Shown here: positions 18,919 to 30,000 of the stretch, piece after piece
How positions within the stretch are numbered: the first letter of the stretch is position 1
How the letters are laid out: each line of letters opens with the position of its first letter
Virus record (IMG/VR): IMGVR_UViG_3300034072_001093
Coordinates: 1-64,000 of that record
Reading direction: 5' to 3' (one strand)
Origin: a virus
DNA length: 64,000 bases
Notes under the pieces: generated by a model
The model's input: the letters and a program-made list of their open reading frames with translations, nothing else
Told to the model about the DNA's origin: nothing
The model's database searches: none
Made by a program: the position numbers and the translations under genes

Positions 18919-20949
18919 ATGCCCGGACCCACATGGCGTAACATTGCAGCTCCTGATCTCTCGACCAGCTTGGCTGCGATCTCGGCTGCCACCAACAATT
19001 TCAATCAGGGCCTGGCCACTGCAAAGGCTGGCTTCAACGAGTTCGACGCCAAGCAGTCGGAGCGTATGAACGCTGCATTCCAGACTGCCCTGCTGGGTCA
19101 GCAGGACAGCGGCAAGTTCTCCGAAGCCTTGGCTGCAGATCCGACCCTGGGCTTTGACCCTCGCCGGCTGAATGCCCAGAGCCTGGCCATGGCCGGCAAC
19201 TGGACCAACACGCTCCTGGGTCAGGATCGCACCCGGCAGAGCCTGGAAGCTGGTGCCGAAGACCTGAAACAGAGCCGCTGGAACTTCAGTGAAAAGCAGG
19301 GTGCTGCTGAGCGTGACAAGGTGCTCGGAGAGAGGCTGCCTGGATTGTTCAACCTGGCTCTGGCAGGCAAGGAAAATGAAGCCATGGCTGGCCTAGCTGC
19401 TGTCACTGGCCTTCGTGGTTCAGAGCTCAGCGAAGCTGGCAAAAACGTGCTCGGGTTTGCAAAGAGTGGTGTCGATATCACCGGTCAGCGACAGGATCAG
19501 AAGTTCCAGGCCGAGAACCAGAGTTGGAGCCGTGAGGACCGGGAAAGCGGCAAGGCTGCTGATGCGATCGCAGAGGCTGTGCTTTCACAGGCAGGTCCTG
19601 GCGCGAACATCCTGGCTCTGGTTGAGCAGGCTTCTGCTGGTGCAAACCCGACGGTGCGTGCAGCAGTGCGTGCTCGTGTCGATGCTGCTCTGGGCACCTC
19701 GCTCTTCAGCGGAATGGGCGTCGGTGGTGGTGCAGGTGTCGGCGGTGGTGTTGCTCCTGGTGGTGGTAGCGGCAAAGACCGCTCGGGCATCATGAATTAT
19801 GAAGCTCGTGCAGTTGGCTTTGATACCGTTCCTGCCAGCGTAAAGACGCTGGGAGACGCAGTTGCTTTCGGCAAGCAGGTGAACCGTGCTGGTGCGAGTT
19901 CCAGTGCCATGGGCATCTTCCAGATCACGCAAGAAACGATTCAGGATTTCGGTCAGCAGCTTTATGGCAAAGCTGGGTGGAAGAACAAGGAGTGGACGCC
20001 ACAGGTTCAGGATGAGCTTGGGCAGGCGATATTCGAGGCCAGTAACGGCAGTGCTAAGGCTCTCAAAGGCCGGTGGGTTTCACTCTCGCTTGCTGAGGCT
20101 GAGCAGGTTCGTAAGCTGCCTTGGGAACAGGCCAAGGTCATCATCGCCCAGAAGGAGTCCGGTCACGACTTCACCGCTGGTGGTGCCCTGTCCCCGCAAG
20201 AAGCCGAGCGCATGGCTAAGCGTGGTGCAGACAGCAGCTCAACCGATCTGGATGTCCAGTCTTGGGCGAATGGGATTGGCAAGAACGCCCCCACGATCAC
20301 GGTTGCTCAGGCGATCTCCAAGCAGATCCCTGGCTCCAAACCAAAAGAGCTGATGGTCATCATCGATCGCATGGTCGATGCTTCCCGTGGACCGGACAAG
20401 AAGCCCAGGCTCAATCGGACTCAGGCAGGCCAGATCGTGATCGAGAGCATGACGCCTGACACGTCTGGCTCTGTCCAGAAGTTCCTCGACTCCTGGGGTC
20501 TCGGCAGCGACAATCCGGCTCTGTCGGGTGGTTGGCGTCTGGACCAGGGCAAGGTCAGCACCAAGGTCAAGGCTGCACTGCAGGGTGACCAGGCCTTCAT
20601 CGTCAACGACAATGAACGCCGGATGGCCGAAGCGCAAAGCGTTGCACAGGCCCAGGCAGAGTACCAAGAGCTCGCGCAGCAGGAAAACGCGATCAGACGG
20701 GATATTGCTGCTGGCCGTGCTGGTCGAGCCAGTCTGCTGCCCCAAATCATCATGCAGAAGAATGCGGCCTATGCCGCATGGAAACAGGCAGAAGAGCCGC
20801 TGCTCGAACGGGAGCGGAAGTCTCGGGGAGAGCCACCGAAGGGGACTCCTCCCAAGAAGACCACGGCAAAAGCTCCTCCCGCAAAGCCAAAGGCTGAGCC
20901 CAGGAGCATCTTCAGCCTGGGAGACTGGTTCACACTGAACTCGAAATAA
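18919..20949 (+). CDS. Ejected virion protein with transglycosylase/lysozyme-like domain (N4 gp51 type)
   Basis: Encodes 676 residues. Residues 1 to ~260 are helical and Ala/Gln-rich. A pure Gly/Val linker at about 266 to 284 leads into a lysozyme-fold-like domain at about 290 to 410, where 'NYEARAVG' offers a candidate catalytic Glu and 'SSAMGIFQIT' matches the SLT-type 'GAxGLFQI' signature. A long charged C-terminus ends Lys/Pro-rich. It would open peptidoglycan locally during DNA entry, alongside delivery of the virion polymerase encoded next. Confidence 0.75.
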   Translation: MPGPTWRNIAAPDLSTSLAAISAATNNFNQGLATAKAGFNEFDAKQSERMNAAFQTALLGQQDSGKFSEALAADPTLGFDPRRLNAQSLAMAGNWTNTLLGQDRTRQSLEAGAEDLKQSRWNFSEKQGAAERDKVLGERLPGLFNLALAGKENEAMAGLAAVTGLRGSELSEAGKNVLGFAKSGVDITGQRQDQKFQAENQSWSREDRESGKAADAIAEAVLSQAGPGANILALVEQASAGANPTVRAAVRARVDAALGTSLFSGMGVGGGAGVGGGVAPGGGSGKDRSGIMNYEARAVGFDTVPASVKTLGDAVAFGKQVNRAGASSSAMGIFQITQETIQDFGQQLYGKAGWKNKEWTPQVQDELGQAIFEASNGSAKALKGRWVSLSLAEAEQVRKLPWEQAKVIIAQKESGHDFTAGGALSPQEAERMAKRGADSSSTDLDVQSWANGIGKNAPTITVAQAISKQIPGSKPKELMVIIDRMVDASRGPDKKPRLNRTQAGQIVIESMTPDTSGSVQKFLDSWGLGSDNPALSGGWRLDQGKVSTKVKAALQGDQAFIVNDNERRMAEAQSVAQAQAEYQELAQQENAIRRDIAAGRAGRASLLPQIIMQKNAAYAAWKQAEEPLLERERKSRGEPPKGTPPKKTTAKAPPAKPKAEPRSIFSLGDWFTLNSK

Positions 20950-20953
20950 AATG

Positions 20954-21011
20954 GTAGGGCAGTCCCGGAATATCGGGGTTGCCCTACTGACTCTCGCCCC
21001 CTTATAGGGGC
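20954..21011 (+). terminator. Double hairpin upstream of the virion RNA polymerase gene
   Basis: First stem at 20954-20987: GTAGGGCA pairs with TGCCCTAC and encloses TCCCG/CGGGG. Second stem at 20996-21011: GCCCC pairs with GGGGC around CTTATA. No T run follows, so partial termination or control of the polymerase mRNA is possible. The coding leader AAACCCAG abuts the next ATG. Confidence 0.5.
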
Positions 21012-21042
21012 CACAAAACATAATCCCAAAAGGGAAACCCAG

Positions 21043-24000
21043 ATGACCAATCCGACCGATTTGATGAACCAGTACCTCGAAATTTACGGGGTACGCCCCC
21101 AAACGGTCAGAGGCATCAAACAATCACAGGTCGCTCGATCGTCTGCCCAGAAGCAGCAGGAACTCGCACAGATCAGCTCGCCTGAGGGCGCCTACGACGA
21201 GTTCGCTGGCGACATGGCGGACACCGGTGGAGCCAGTGCCAACGAGACCCAGCAGGATTTCCGCAACCTGTCGCCGGGTGAACTCGAAGCGAAGTACGGC
21301 AACCAGGCTGGCAGCATCATCTCAGCCCGCGTTGACGCTGGTGCTCGTTACCGGGCACCTCAGGTTATGCGTCGTTCGGCTGGGGAGATCGCCTCGGATC
21401 TGGGTCTGGCTGTGGCCAAGGGTGGTGCTGGTCTCCTCGGCCTCGGAGCTCTGGGCGTCAATCTGGGAGCCAAGGCCGTCGGTGCTGATGATGCGGCTGC
21501 AATCGGCCTTCGTGCTGCACAGTTCTCGCAGTCTGTGAATGACTTCCTCACCAGCAAGCAGACCGATGCTCTGCAGGGCGAGAAAGAGAACACCGAGGCA
21601 GAGATCCGTCAGGCCAAGCGTGACACCGACCAGCTCTACGAGCAGGAACGCCAATCCGGCGAAGGTGGAGCCAAGGTCAACCAGATCCTGCGTGAGTTCC
21701 GCGATGTCGGTGCTCGTGTTCTCGCCAATCCGACTGTCCTTGGTGATGCTGTCGCCGAGGGTGTCGGCTCGATGGCTGGTGCTGGTGTGCTGGCCCGAGG
21801 TGCTGCCAAGCTTGCTGGTGCTGTGTCCTCCCGTGTGGCTCCCGGTTTCCAGCTCTCCGAAAAGGCAGCTTCTCGTCTCGCCACTGCTAACATGGCAGCT
21901 TCGATCGGCGCACAGGAAGGCGGCAGTGCATTTCAGGGAACGACCCTGGAAGCATACGAAATCCTGAACGAGCGCTACCCCGACATGTCGGAAAAGCAGA
22001 AAGCTGAGCTGGCAACCCAGGCCGGTGAGTTGGCTGCTGCCACCCAGACTCCGATCGCAGCGGTGACCGGTCTGCTGGTGGCTCGATTTGAAATGAATCC
22101 GCTGAAGGCCCCTGCCCTTGCCTTCGGAACGAACACCGTCAAGGAGACAATTGAGGAAGGCGTTCAGGGAGCAACCGGAACCCTGGCTCAGAACTATGCA
22201 CTGGGCCAGGCTGTCGATCGTGATCGGGATCTGTTCGAAGGCGTCGGCGATGCTGCTGCCCGTGGAATGATCGCAGGTTTCGGCACCGGTGCTGTGGTCG
22301 GCTCTCCCAGCCTTGCAGCAGGAACCGCCGCTGGTGCAGCCAAGGCCGGTGTGAGCGCTGCTTCCACTGGAGCTATGGCGGTCGCCAGCAAGACCATGCG
22401 TGGTGTCAACGCAGCTGTCTCCAAGGTCGAAGGGACTTCGTTCTACCAGGCCATCAAAGAGCGTGCTCAGAAGATCATCGAGGAGGAAGAGAACGCCTCT
22501 CCATCTTCGGCTGAGAACACCAAGAGCATGCTCTCCGGTGCGATCGAGACTGTCCGTTCGATGGGCGAGCGGGTTGTGGAGACTCTGCGCTCTGAAGGTG
22601 CACCTGACCAGGCCGTCGACGATGTGATGGAACTGGCCAAGACCGCCTCGTTCGATATTGCCGAGATCGACGAGACTGCTCCTGAACTGGTTCGAACTGC
22701 TGTCGCAGGATCAACCAATCGCTTCGAAGCGATGGAGGCTCTGGCCCAGGTGGTAAACCAGGCAGAGGAAGGCAGTGCCGACCAGATCACGGCTGCCCGG
22801 TATCTCGCCGACATGAAGTCGCAGGTCGAAGGTCTGACCCAGCACAAGCCCATGGAAAGCCTGGACGAGATCACTCCAGAGAGTGAGATCGATACCACTG
22901 TCCGCGGTCTGGAAGCAGGTCTGGTCAACCTTCTCGATAACCCCGGCATCAAGCGTGCGTATGAGTTGGCAAAGACGGCTTTGGGTGCTGCTGTCGAAAA
23001 GGGTGCAGCGATCCTTCGTGCCAACGAAGATCCTACTACTCCCGAGAGCCAGGAGCGGATCAAGACTGCGCTGGCTGTTGCTGAGCATACCCCTGAAAAG
23101 TCGGACATCGAGACCAATGAGGTCCTGCTGAAGCATGCCGAGAATGGCACAATCCAGCTGACCCCGGTGCAGCAGGCTCAGCTGCTCTCTGCATCTGCAC
23201 TGGTTCAGGCGGAACGCCAGCTGCTCGCAGCCCAGGCAGAACAGGGCATCAAGACCAACGTCAACATGGTGACTGGTCAGGCTCTGACCGATATTCCCGA
23301 TGCGATCGGTGGTGTGCGGCTGCCGTCCCTTGCCGGCCATGCTCGCCGGATCATCCAGGCCTACAAGGCCGGGTCGATCGACGTGGCCAAGGCTCACCTT
23401 CAGGAGTTGATGCAGTTCGCCCAGCATTTCCAGAACAAGGTGGCTGCAGCCAATGCCCACTTTGCCCGTGGTGGTCAGGGCAGAGGAGATCGCTTCATGG
23501 CTCTGTCGAGCCAGTATGAACCCGATGGCAGCCGCAAGATGGTGGAATCGAGCAAGCCGTTCGACGTTCGGCCGTGGAACCCTGCTTCGGTCGGCCTGGC
23601 TCAAACTGTCGGTAAGGAAGCCGAGGTCATTGCCAGCGTGGCAAACCAGATCGCACAGGCATTCCCGGATCTGGGAATTGCCCCCGTGGTTCCGGTTGCT
23701 CTGGATCCTGGTCTGAGCGGTCCCGTCGCTGAGGTGGTTGCACGCAATCCTCGTGGTGCTGCTGCTTCTAATGTCCCCCAGACACCGACCAATGTCCAAC
23801 CCGTCCAGGCCCAGGCTCCTGTCGCCCAACAGCAGCAGCAGCAGGTCCAGCTTCAGGCTGATGTCGAACAGGCACGGGCCAAGGGCGCAGTCGCTGCTGC
23901 CAGCAAGAAGGACACTGCTCCTCCTGCCGAGTATTCCACCGAGCAGAAGGTGGCCTGGTACGAAGGCCGTGACGAAGCACGTCAGCTCGCTGCCCAGGAA

Positions 24001-27000
24001 GCAGCTGAGGCAGAGCTGGAAGCTCAGCCGGCTATCGAAGAAATCCCGGTGGTTGAGGAGCCAGTGACAGAAGCTGTCACCCCCGATCCTGAGACTGTCG
24101 TGGAAGAGGTCGTTGAACCCGAACCTGTGCAGGTCGAGGAATCGCCTCAGGAAGCCCAGGAGACCCCTGCTCCCGAGAGCCAACCCGTGGAGACCCAGGA
24201 AGCTGAAATCGTGCCTGACGAGGCTCCTGTGACCGCTGCTGAGGTCTCTGGCATCATTGCTGAAGCTCTGGATGCGAAGATCCCGGAAGCTGAGCCTGCG
24301 GTCGAACCTGCCGAGGTGGTCCCTGCCCCGTCGGTTGCCGAGCCTGCCGAGACGGTGAAGACCCGCTTCCCCAAGCTGGTCGGCCATGCTGCAGGATCGA
24401 AGATCACCAACTGGTTCTCGAGGGCATTCGGCCTGAAGAAGGCGGAAACGATCAAGCTGTGGAGCTATGAGGGCAACCCGATCCGATCGGTGCTCGACAT
24501 GCTCAACGGCAGCCTTGAGGATTATCTGGGCGACAACGCCCCTGAGGCGAACCTGACGCCCCAAGAGATCTCGATGTATGAGGCCTTCATCGAGAAGAAC
24601 GCCAGTGGCATCATCCGATCGCTGAATGGCCGGATCCAGAAGTTCCTCGATGCGCCTCACTCGCAGAAAGAAACCGCTCCCCGCAAGAGCTTCTGGCGGC
24701 AGGGCAAGAAGCCCTACAACGAATACGTGACGGGCCGCATCCTCAACCTGGTCGAGGAGAACGACGGTAAGTTCACTCTGAACCGTGAGCTTGTTGGCAT
24801 GGGTGTGCTGGCTGCTCTGCAGTGGATCCAGCAGACGAACAACTACGGCAAGCGCAAAGAGGGCCGTGACGTTCCCGGTCTGTTGGGCATGTCGAGCCAG
24901 GAAGCCAATTCCAGGCCCGAGCTCGATGGCACCAGGGAAGCGATTGCACGGGAGTTCAACCTCGGCATCACTCGTGTCGAGGCTTCCCGTTCACTGGCCC
25001 AGATGATCCGCAAATACTGGGGTCTGGACACCCGCAAGGATGCGCCGAAGGCTTATACTGACGGCATCGCCGAAGCGCTGGCCAAGGAGATCATCGATAC
25101 GATGGTCGATGGCGGTCTGCTGGTGCGTGAGTTCCCGCTCAACAAGGTGATCCCTAGCAGCAAGACTGCCAAGGAACGGACGGTAGAGATCTACTATCCG
25201 GCTGAGAATGTGCTGCCGGAGACGGGCATTCCCGATTTGATCGAGCGCATGGTCATGCGGAAGCCTGACACGGTGAACTTCGTCGGCACTCCGCCGAAGA
25301 ACATCGCACAGACCCAGGTCAACAACTCGAAGGCGAAGCTCACCAGGGAGCAGAAGGCCGCCATTCGTGCTCGTCAGGCTGTGCCCTTCTTCGTGAACAC
25401 CAGCATGCTGGAGTTCTATCGGAACGCAGGTGACCTGCTGAACACGCTGTTCGGTGGTGGTCGTATCGACGGTCTGCCGATCAATGCAGAGCATCGCCGG
25501 ACCTTGGAAGGGCGTAACCGGACAGTGCAGCTCGGCATGCAGCAGATCGAGAAGCTCGCCCGTGAAATGCAGGCATATGCCGAAGCCAAGGGCATTCCGA
25601 TCGAGGAAGTCCCGGCGCATTTCGAATACAGCTTCAACTCGATGAACCGTGAGCAGATGCTTGGTGGCACCACGCCGCAGAACAACAAGCTGATGCGTGA
25701 GGTCTTCCTGCCCACCACATCGACGAGCGATCTGTCGGACGTGTCGAGCAAGGCTTATCGGGGCTTCATGCTGGCCATGGCTCAGCACATCGGCATAAAG
25801 CTGGAGCGTCAGTCGAGCCAGGACAGCATCGACCAGGCCAAGAGTGATCTCGAGAGCAAGTATGCTCGCTCGATCGCAGGCCTGAAAGTCTGGCTGCAGA
25901 ACAAGGGACCGATCTCGGAAGAGCTGGTTCAGACACTGCAGAGCGAGCTGGGCGGAAAGCTCAACCCGGCTGCCGTGCATGCTCTGATGGAATATGCCCG
26001 GTTCGACGCAATGAGCCAGGAAGAACGCAAGAGCTTCAGCACCTCGCTGTATCTCGAAGCCGATGGTGTGACCAACGGCCCGATCAACGCTCTGATGCTG
26101 TTCAATCCTGGTTCGTTCACGGCAGACTGGATTGCCGATGTTCGTCGTGGTGGTGTGCTGTTCGACGGTGCAGCCTCGATGAACGAAGCCTATGGCAGCA
26201 ATGGGGGTGACCTCTATGCCCGAGCCAGCAAGAAGCTGACCCAGCTGCTGAAGAGCGTGCTGCCCGAGACGGAAGTCGAGCGCAAAGAGCTGGAAGGCCT
26301 GCTGGCGTTCATGGATCTCTTCATGGGCGATGACGTCACCTACACCCAATTCGAGGATGGCACATTCGAGGTGTCCTTCGATCGTGGTGTGACGAAGAAC
26401 CCGCTGACGATCACCCTCTATGGTTCAGGTGCCAACGGCATGGCCGACAAGCTGGCCACCGTGCTCGTGGATGCGATCCACGAGAAGATGACCGAGATGG
26501 CTCTGAGGGGCGATGCAAACCCCAACATCTCGGTGTCGGAAGCGCTGTTCCCCAACGATCCGAACCATGAGGTGAAGTTCGAGTATTTCGAGGGCCTGCT
26601 CAAGGACCTGACCGGTCTGAAGTTCAAGGACCCGATCAGCCTCTCGATCACGAGGGACGCCTATACCCGGCTCAAGAGCCGGATGGCGGAATACATCGTG
26701 CCTCAGCTGCAGGCTGCTATCACGGCAACCGTCGGCAAGACGGTGGTGGACACCCTGACCGATGTCCGGATGGCCACACAGGTGCAGTCGATCGCCCTTC
26801 AGTATGCGTTTGCTGCCGAAGTGAAGAAGCGTCTGGAAGCCAAGGGAGCAAAGAGCTCGGAGTTCCTGTCGCAGCAAGAGCTCGATGAGATCTTCGACTC
26901 CCTGGCTCATCTGGTTCCGATCCTCTCCACCGGGGAGCAGAACTTCTACATCGCCAACTCGCAGCGTGCTGATGAGGACAGCAATCCGTTCTCGCAGCTG

Positions 27001-30000
27001 CTGTCGGGCAAGATGTCGACGCCCGCCTTCCTGGAGAACCCGGCAAACGCTGGTGTCCGGGGCATGCCTTCGCTCGTCATCGGTTCGGGCGATGGCATGA
27101 TGATGCAGAACTTTGCTGGATCCAAGGCAGGTCCGGGCAAGACCCTGGGCGTGTTCGACGGTCTGAACATGCCGATCGACATGATCGAGGAATACAGCAA
27201 GCGGATCAACGCAGCTGTGGCCCAGGCCTGGCAGCGCAATCCCCTGCAGAGTGTGGCTGACACCTTCACGCAGTTCCTGCCGGCCTATTCTCTGAAGGGC
27301 AAGACCTACCAGGAAATCGGGGACATTCGCTATGCCCTGACTGGCGGCACAAACGCGAAGGAAACCCCCGTTGCCGAGCTGGAGCGTCTGCTCAAGGTCC
27401 TGAATGCTTCGCTTCAGCGGGGAGCCATGCAGATGGAAGCCCGCCAGAATGCTCTGGCCCAGGTGGACTTCCGTGTGGACCAGATGGCCGGTGCTGCATC
27501 GCCTCACGTTACCGGGGGCAAGATCTCGCTCGAAGGTATGAGCAACGAGCAGATCGAGCAGGTTCTCAACGATCTCTACAATCAGGAGCTGGCCAAGCTC
27601 GAAGAGCGGGCAGAGACCCTTGCCAAGGCCACCGTGCCTGAAGCCGTGATCGATCTTTCGACCGAGCATCCTTCGGGTGCCCGTGTGGTCCTGCCCCAGG
27701 CTCTGAAGTCGTTGGTCGAGAAGCTGAGCGGCACAGGCTGGCAGCTGAATGTTCTCGGCGATCAGGTCGCTTCGCTCATCGAGCAGGGCTACCAGATCGT
27801 GGCTGGATCGGATGCTCAGCTTCGTTCCTGGCTCAACCAGAATGGCATGAACCAGAGTGTGCTGGACAACCCCGGCGCCGAGACGGTCAATGGCGTCACC
27901 CTGCCCAACTCGAAGGTGATCCTGTTAGTCAACCCGACGGCCGAAACGATCGTCCACGAGATGATCCATGCTGCCACCTACAACACGCTGGCTGCCCATT
28001 ATGCTGGGCAGGATCTGGGTCCCCGTGCCGTGGAGAAGGTCCGTGCGATCGAGCGTCTCGAAGTACTGGCCAAGCAGTTCCTCTCGCTCGACCTGTCCCA
28101 GGCCAGCGAGCAGGTGCAGCGTGCCTATGTGAACGCACGCAATGCCATGAAGCAGGCCCTCGCCGAGGGCAACAAGGCTGCAGCTCTCAATGAGTTCATG
28201 GCCTGGGGTCTGGCGAACCAGGAGCTGGCAGAACAACTGGACAAGACCGAGGCGAATCCCCTGGTCCGAATGCTGCGTGACGTCATCGATGGCATCAAGC
28301 AGCTCATGTTCGGCAAGCGCCAGGTGCCGGTGCTGGGTGACATGCTCAGCAACCTGCGCTTCAACACGGCGATCCTCGCTGTGACCCAGAAGGATGCGTT
28401 CGATCTGTTCGACGAGACGGCACTCTACCACAGCGAAGCCTATGGAAAGTCGCCTCGCCTCAGCCGGATCAACGAGATCCTGCAGGACAAGGTGTTCAGC
28501 TACGTCCGTGGAATGATGGTCGACGAGGGTGAAGCTGCCCAGCAGAATGCACAGAACCAGGTGAGCAACCTTACTGTGCTGGCTGACCAGGCTCTGACTG
28601 GTGCCGTGGGTGCTGGCTTCTCGATGAACATGCAGGAGAAGAGCACCTTCCAGCTGGTAGTTAGCACCATGGCATCTGCCATCCAGCTCGACGGCAATGC
28701 GCTGTCGAAGGCTTCGGAGCTGTTCAACTATGTGACCAAGACGCTGAGCATCAGCGATTTCCTGGCCAATCCGAATGAGGAGAACACCACCGACAGCACG
28801 CTGGCCAACGAGAAATACAACTTCGTCCTGGGCAACTATGGGACGCAGTTCGACCAGCTCAACCGGTCTTCGCTGCTGCCTGTGTTCATGGGCCTGGCTC
28901 TGACCAACGAGGAGTTCCGCAAGGTCCTGGCCAAGATGCCTCTTCCCGCGGATGTCCGGAACACCGATGGCACTCTCGACAACCGGATCGAGAATGCCGG
29001 AAACAATGTGATGGACTGGCTCGGCCGCTACTTGTCGGGGCAGAAGCGCTCGGACAAGACGGTGGGTGCTGTCGTGGACAGCCTGACCGAGCAGGTGCTG
29101 AAGACCGCGGCAGAGCGCCAAAGCTTCATCTCTGTGGTGGCCGGCAAGGCTGGTGGAGTGGTCGATACCGTCAACGATTTCGTGGCGAGCTCGATCGAGT
29201 TCATGTCGGAGCGGGCATTCCTCGGTGGTCAGAAAATCGCCGAGAACGCCACCAACCGGTGGACCAAGGTCGCTGGTGAGGCCATCAGTGCCATGGGTGG
29301 CATCGCCAATCGGGACTATGCCAACAAGCTCGGGGAAAACTGGATCGAGAGCGTGTTTGCTGCTGACCTTCCCAAGCCGCTGACCGATCTGGTCAACGAC
29401 ATGATCGGCCGCACCGAGAGCAATGCCCCGATCTACGACATGATCAAGCGGGTTCGCAGCTGGGTGACCAAGAGCCGTCAGCATTACCGCGAGGATCTGC
29501 CGAAGATCATTGCCAAGCAGTTCTCGAGAGAGCTGAGCAAGCAGGAATGGGCCGATCTCCACAAGGGCATCGGTCAGACTGACGTGGCCGCTCTTCGTAT
29601 GCGGTTCACCATGGCCCAGATCCTGTCGATGCTGGCTGATCCTGGTGTCCTGGCTCAGGAGATGAGCCGCCTCGAAGCCGATCTGAAAGCTGCTCATCCT
29701 CAGGACTTCAACACGCTGCAGCGCAAGTCGGTGCAGCTGGCCGAGTTCATGAACACGGGCAAGCCTGGCACAAATCTGCTTCGTAATGCCTTGGCGATCG
29801 CAGCTCTGCTGGGTGAGAACCGGACGACGAAATATGCTCCGACGGCAACCACCGAGCAGATGGTCGATGCCCTGGTGTCGCTCTACGCCCTCCAGGGTCT
29901 GAACCAGGACACGAAGGACAGCCTGGCCAAGCTGGCTCAGGGCGAAGCCGACGGCCTGTCGTTCACCACGGAATACCTGGCAGCTCTGCGGAAGTTCGAG

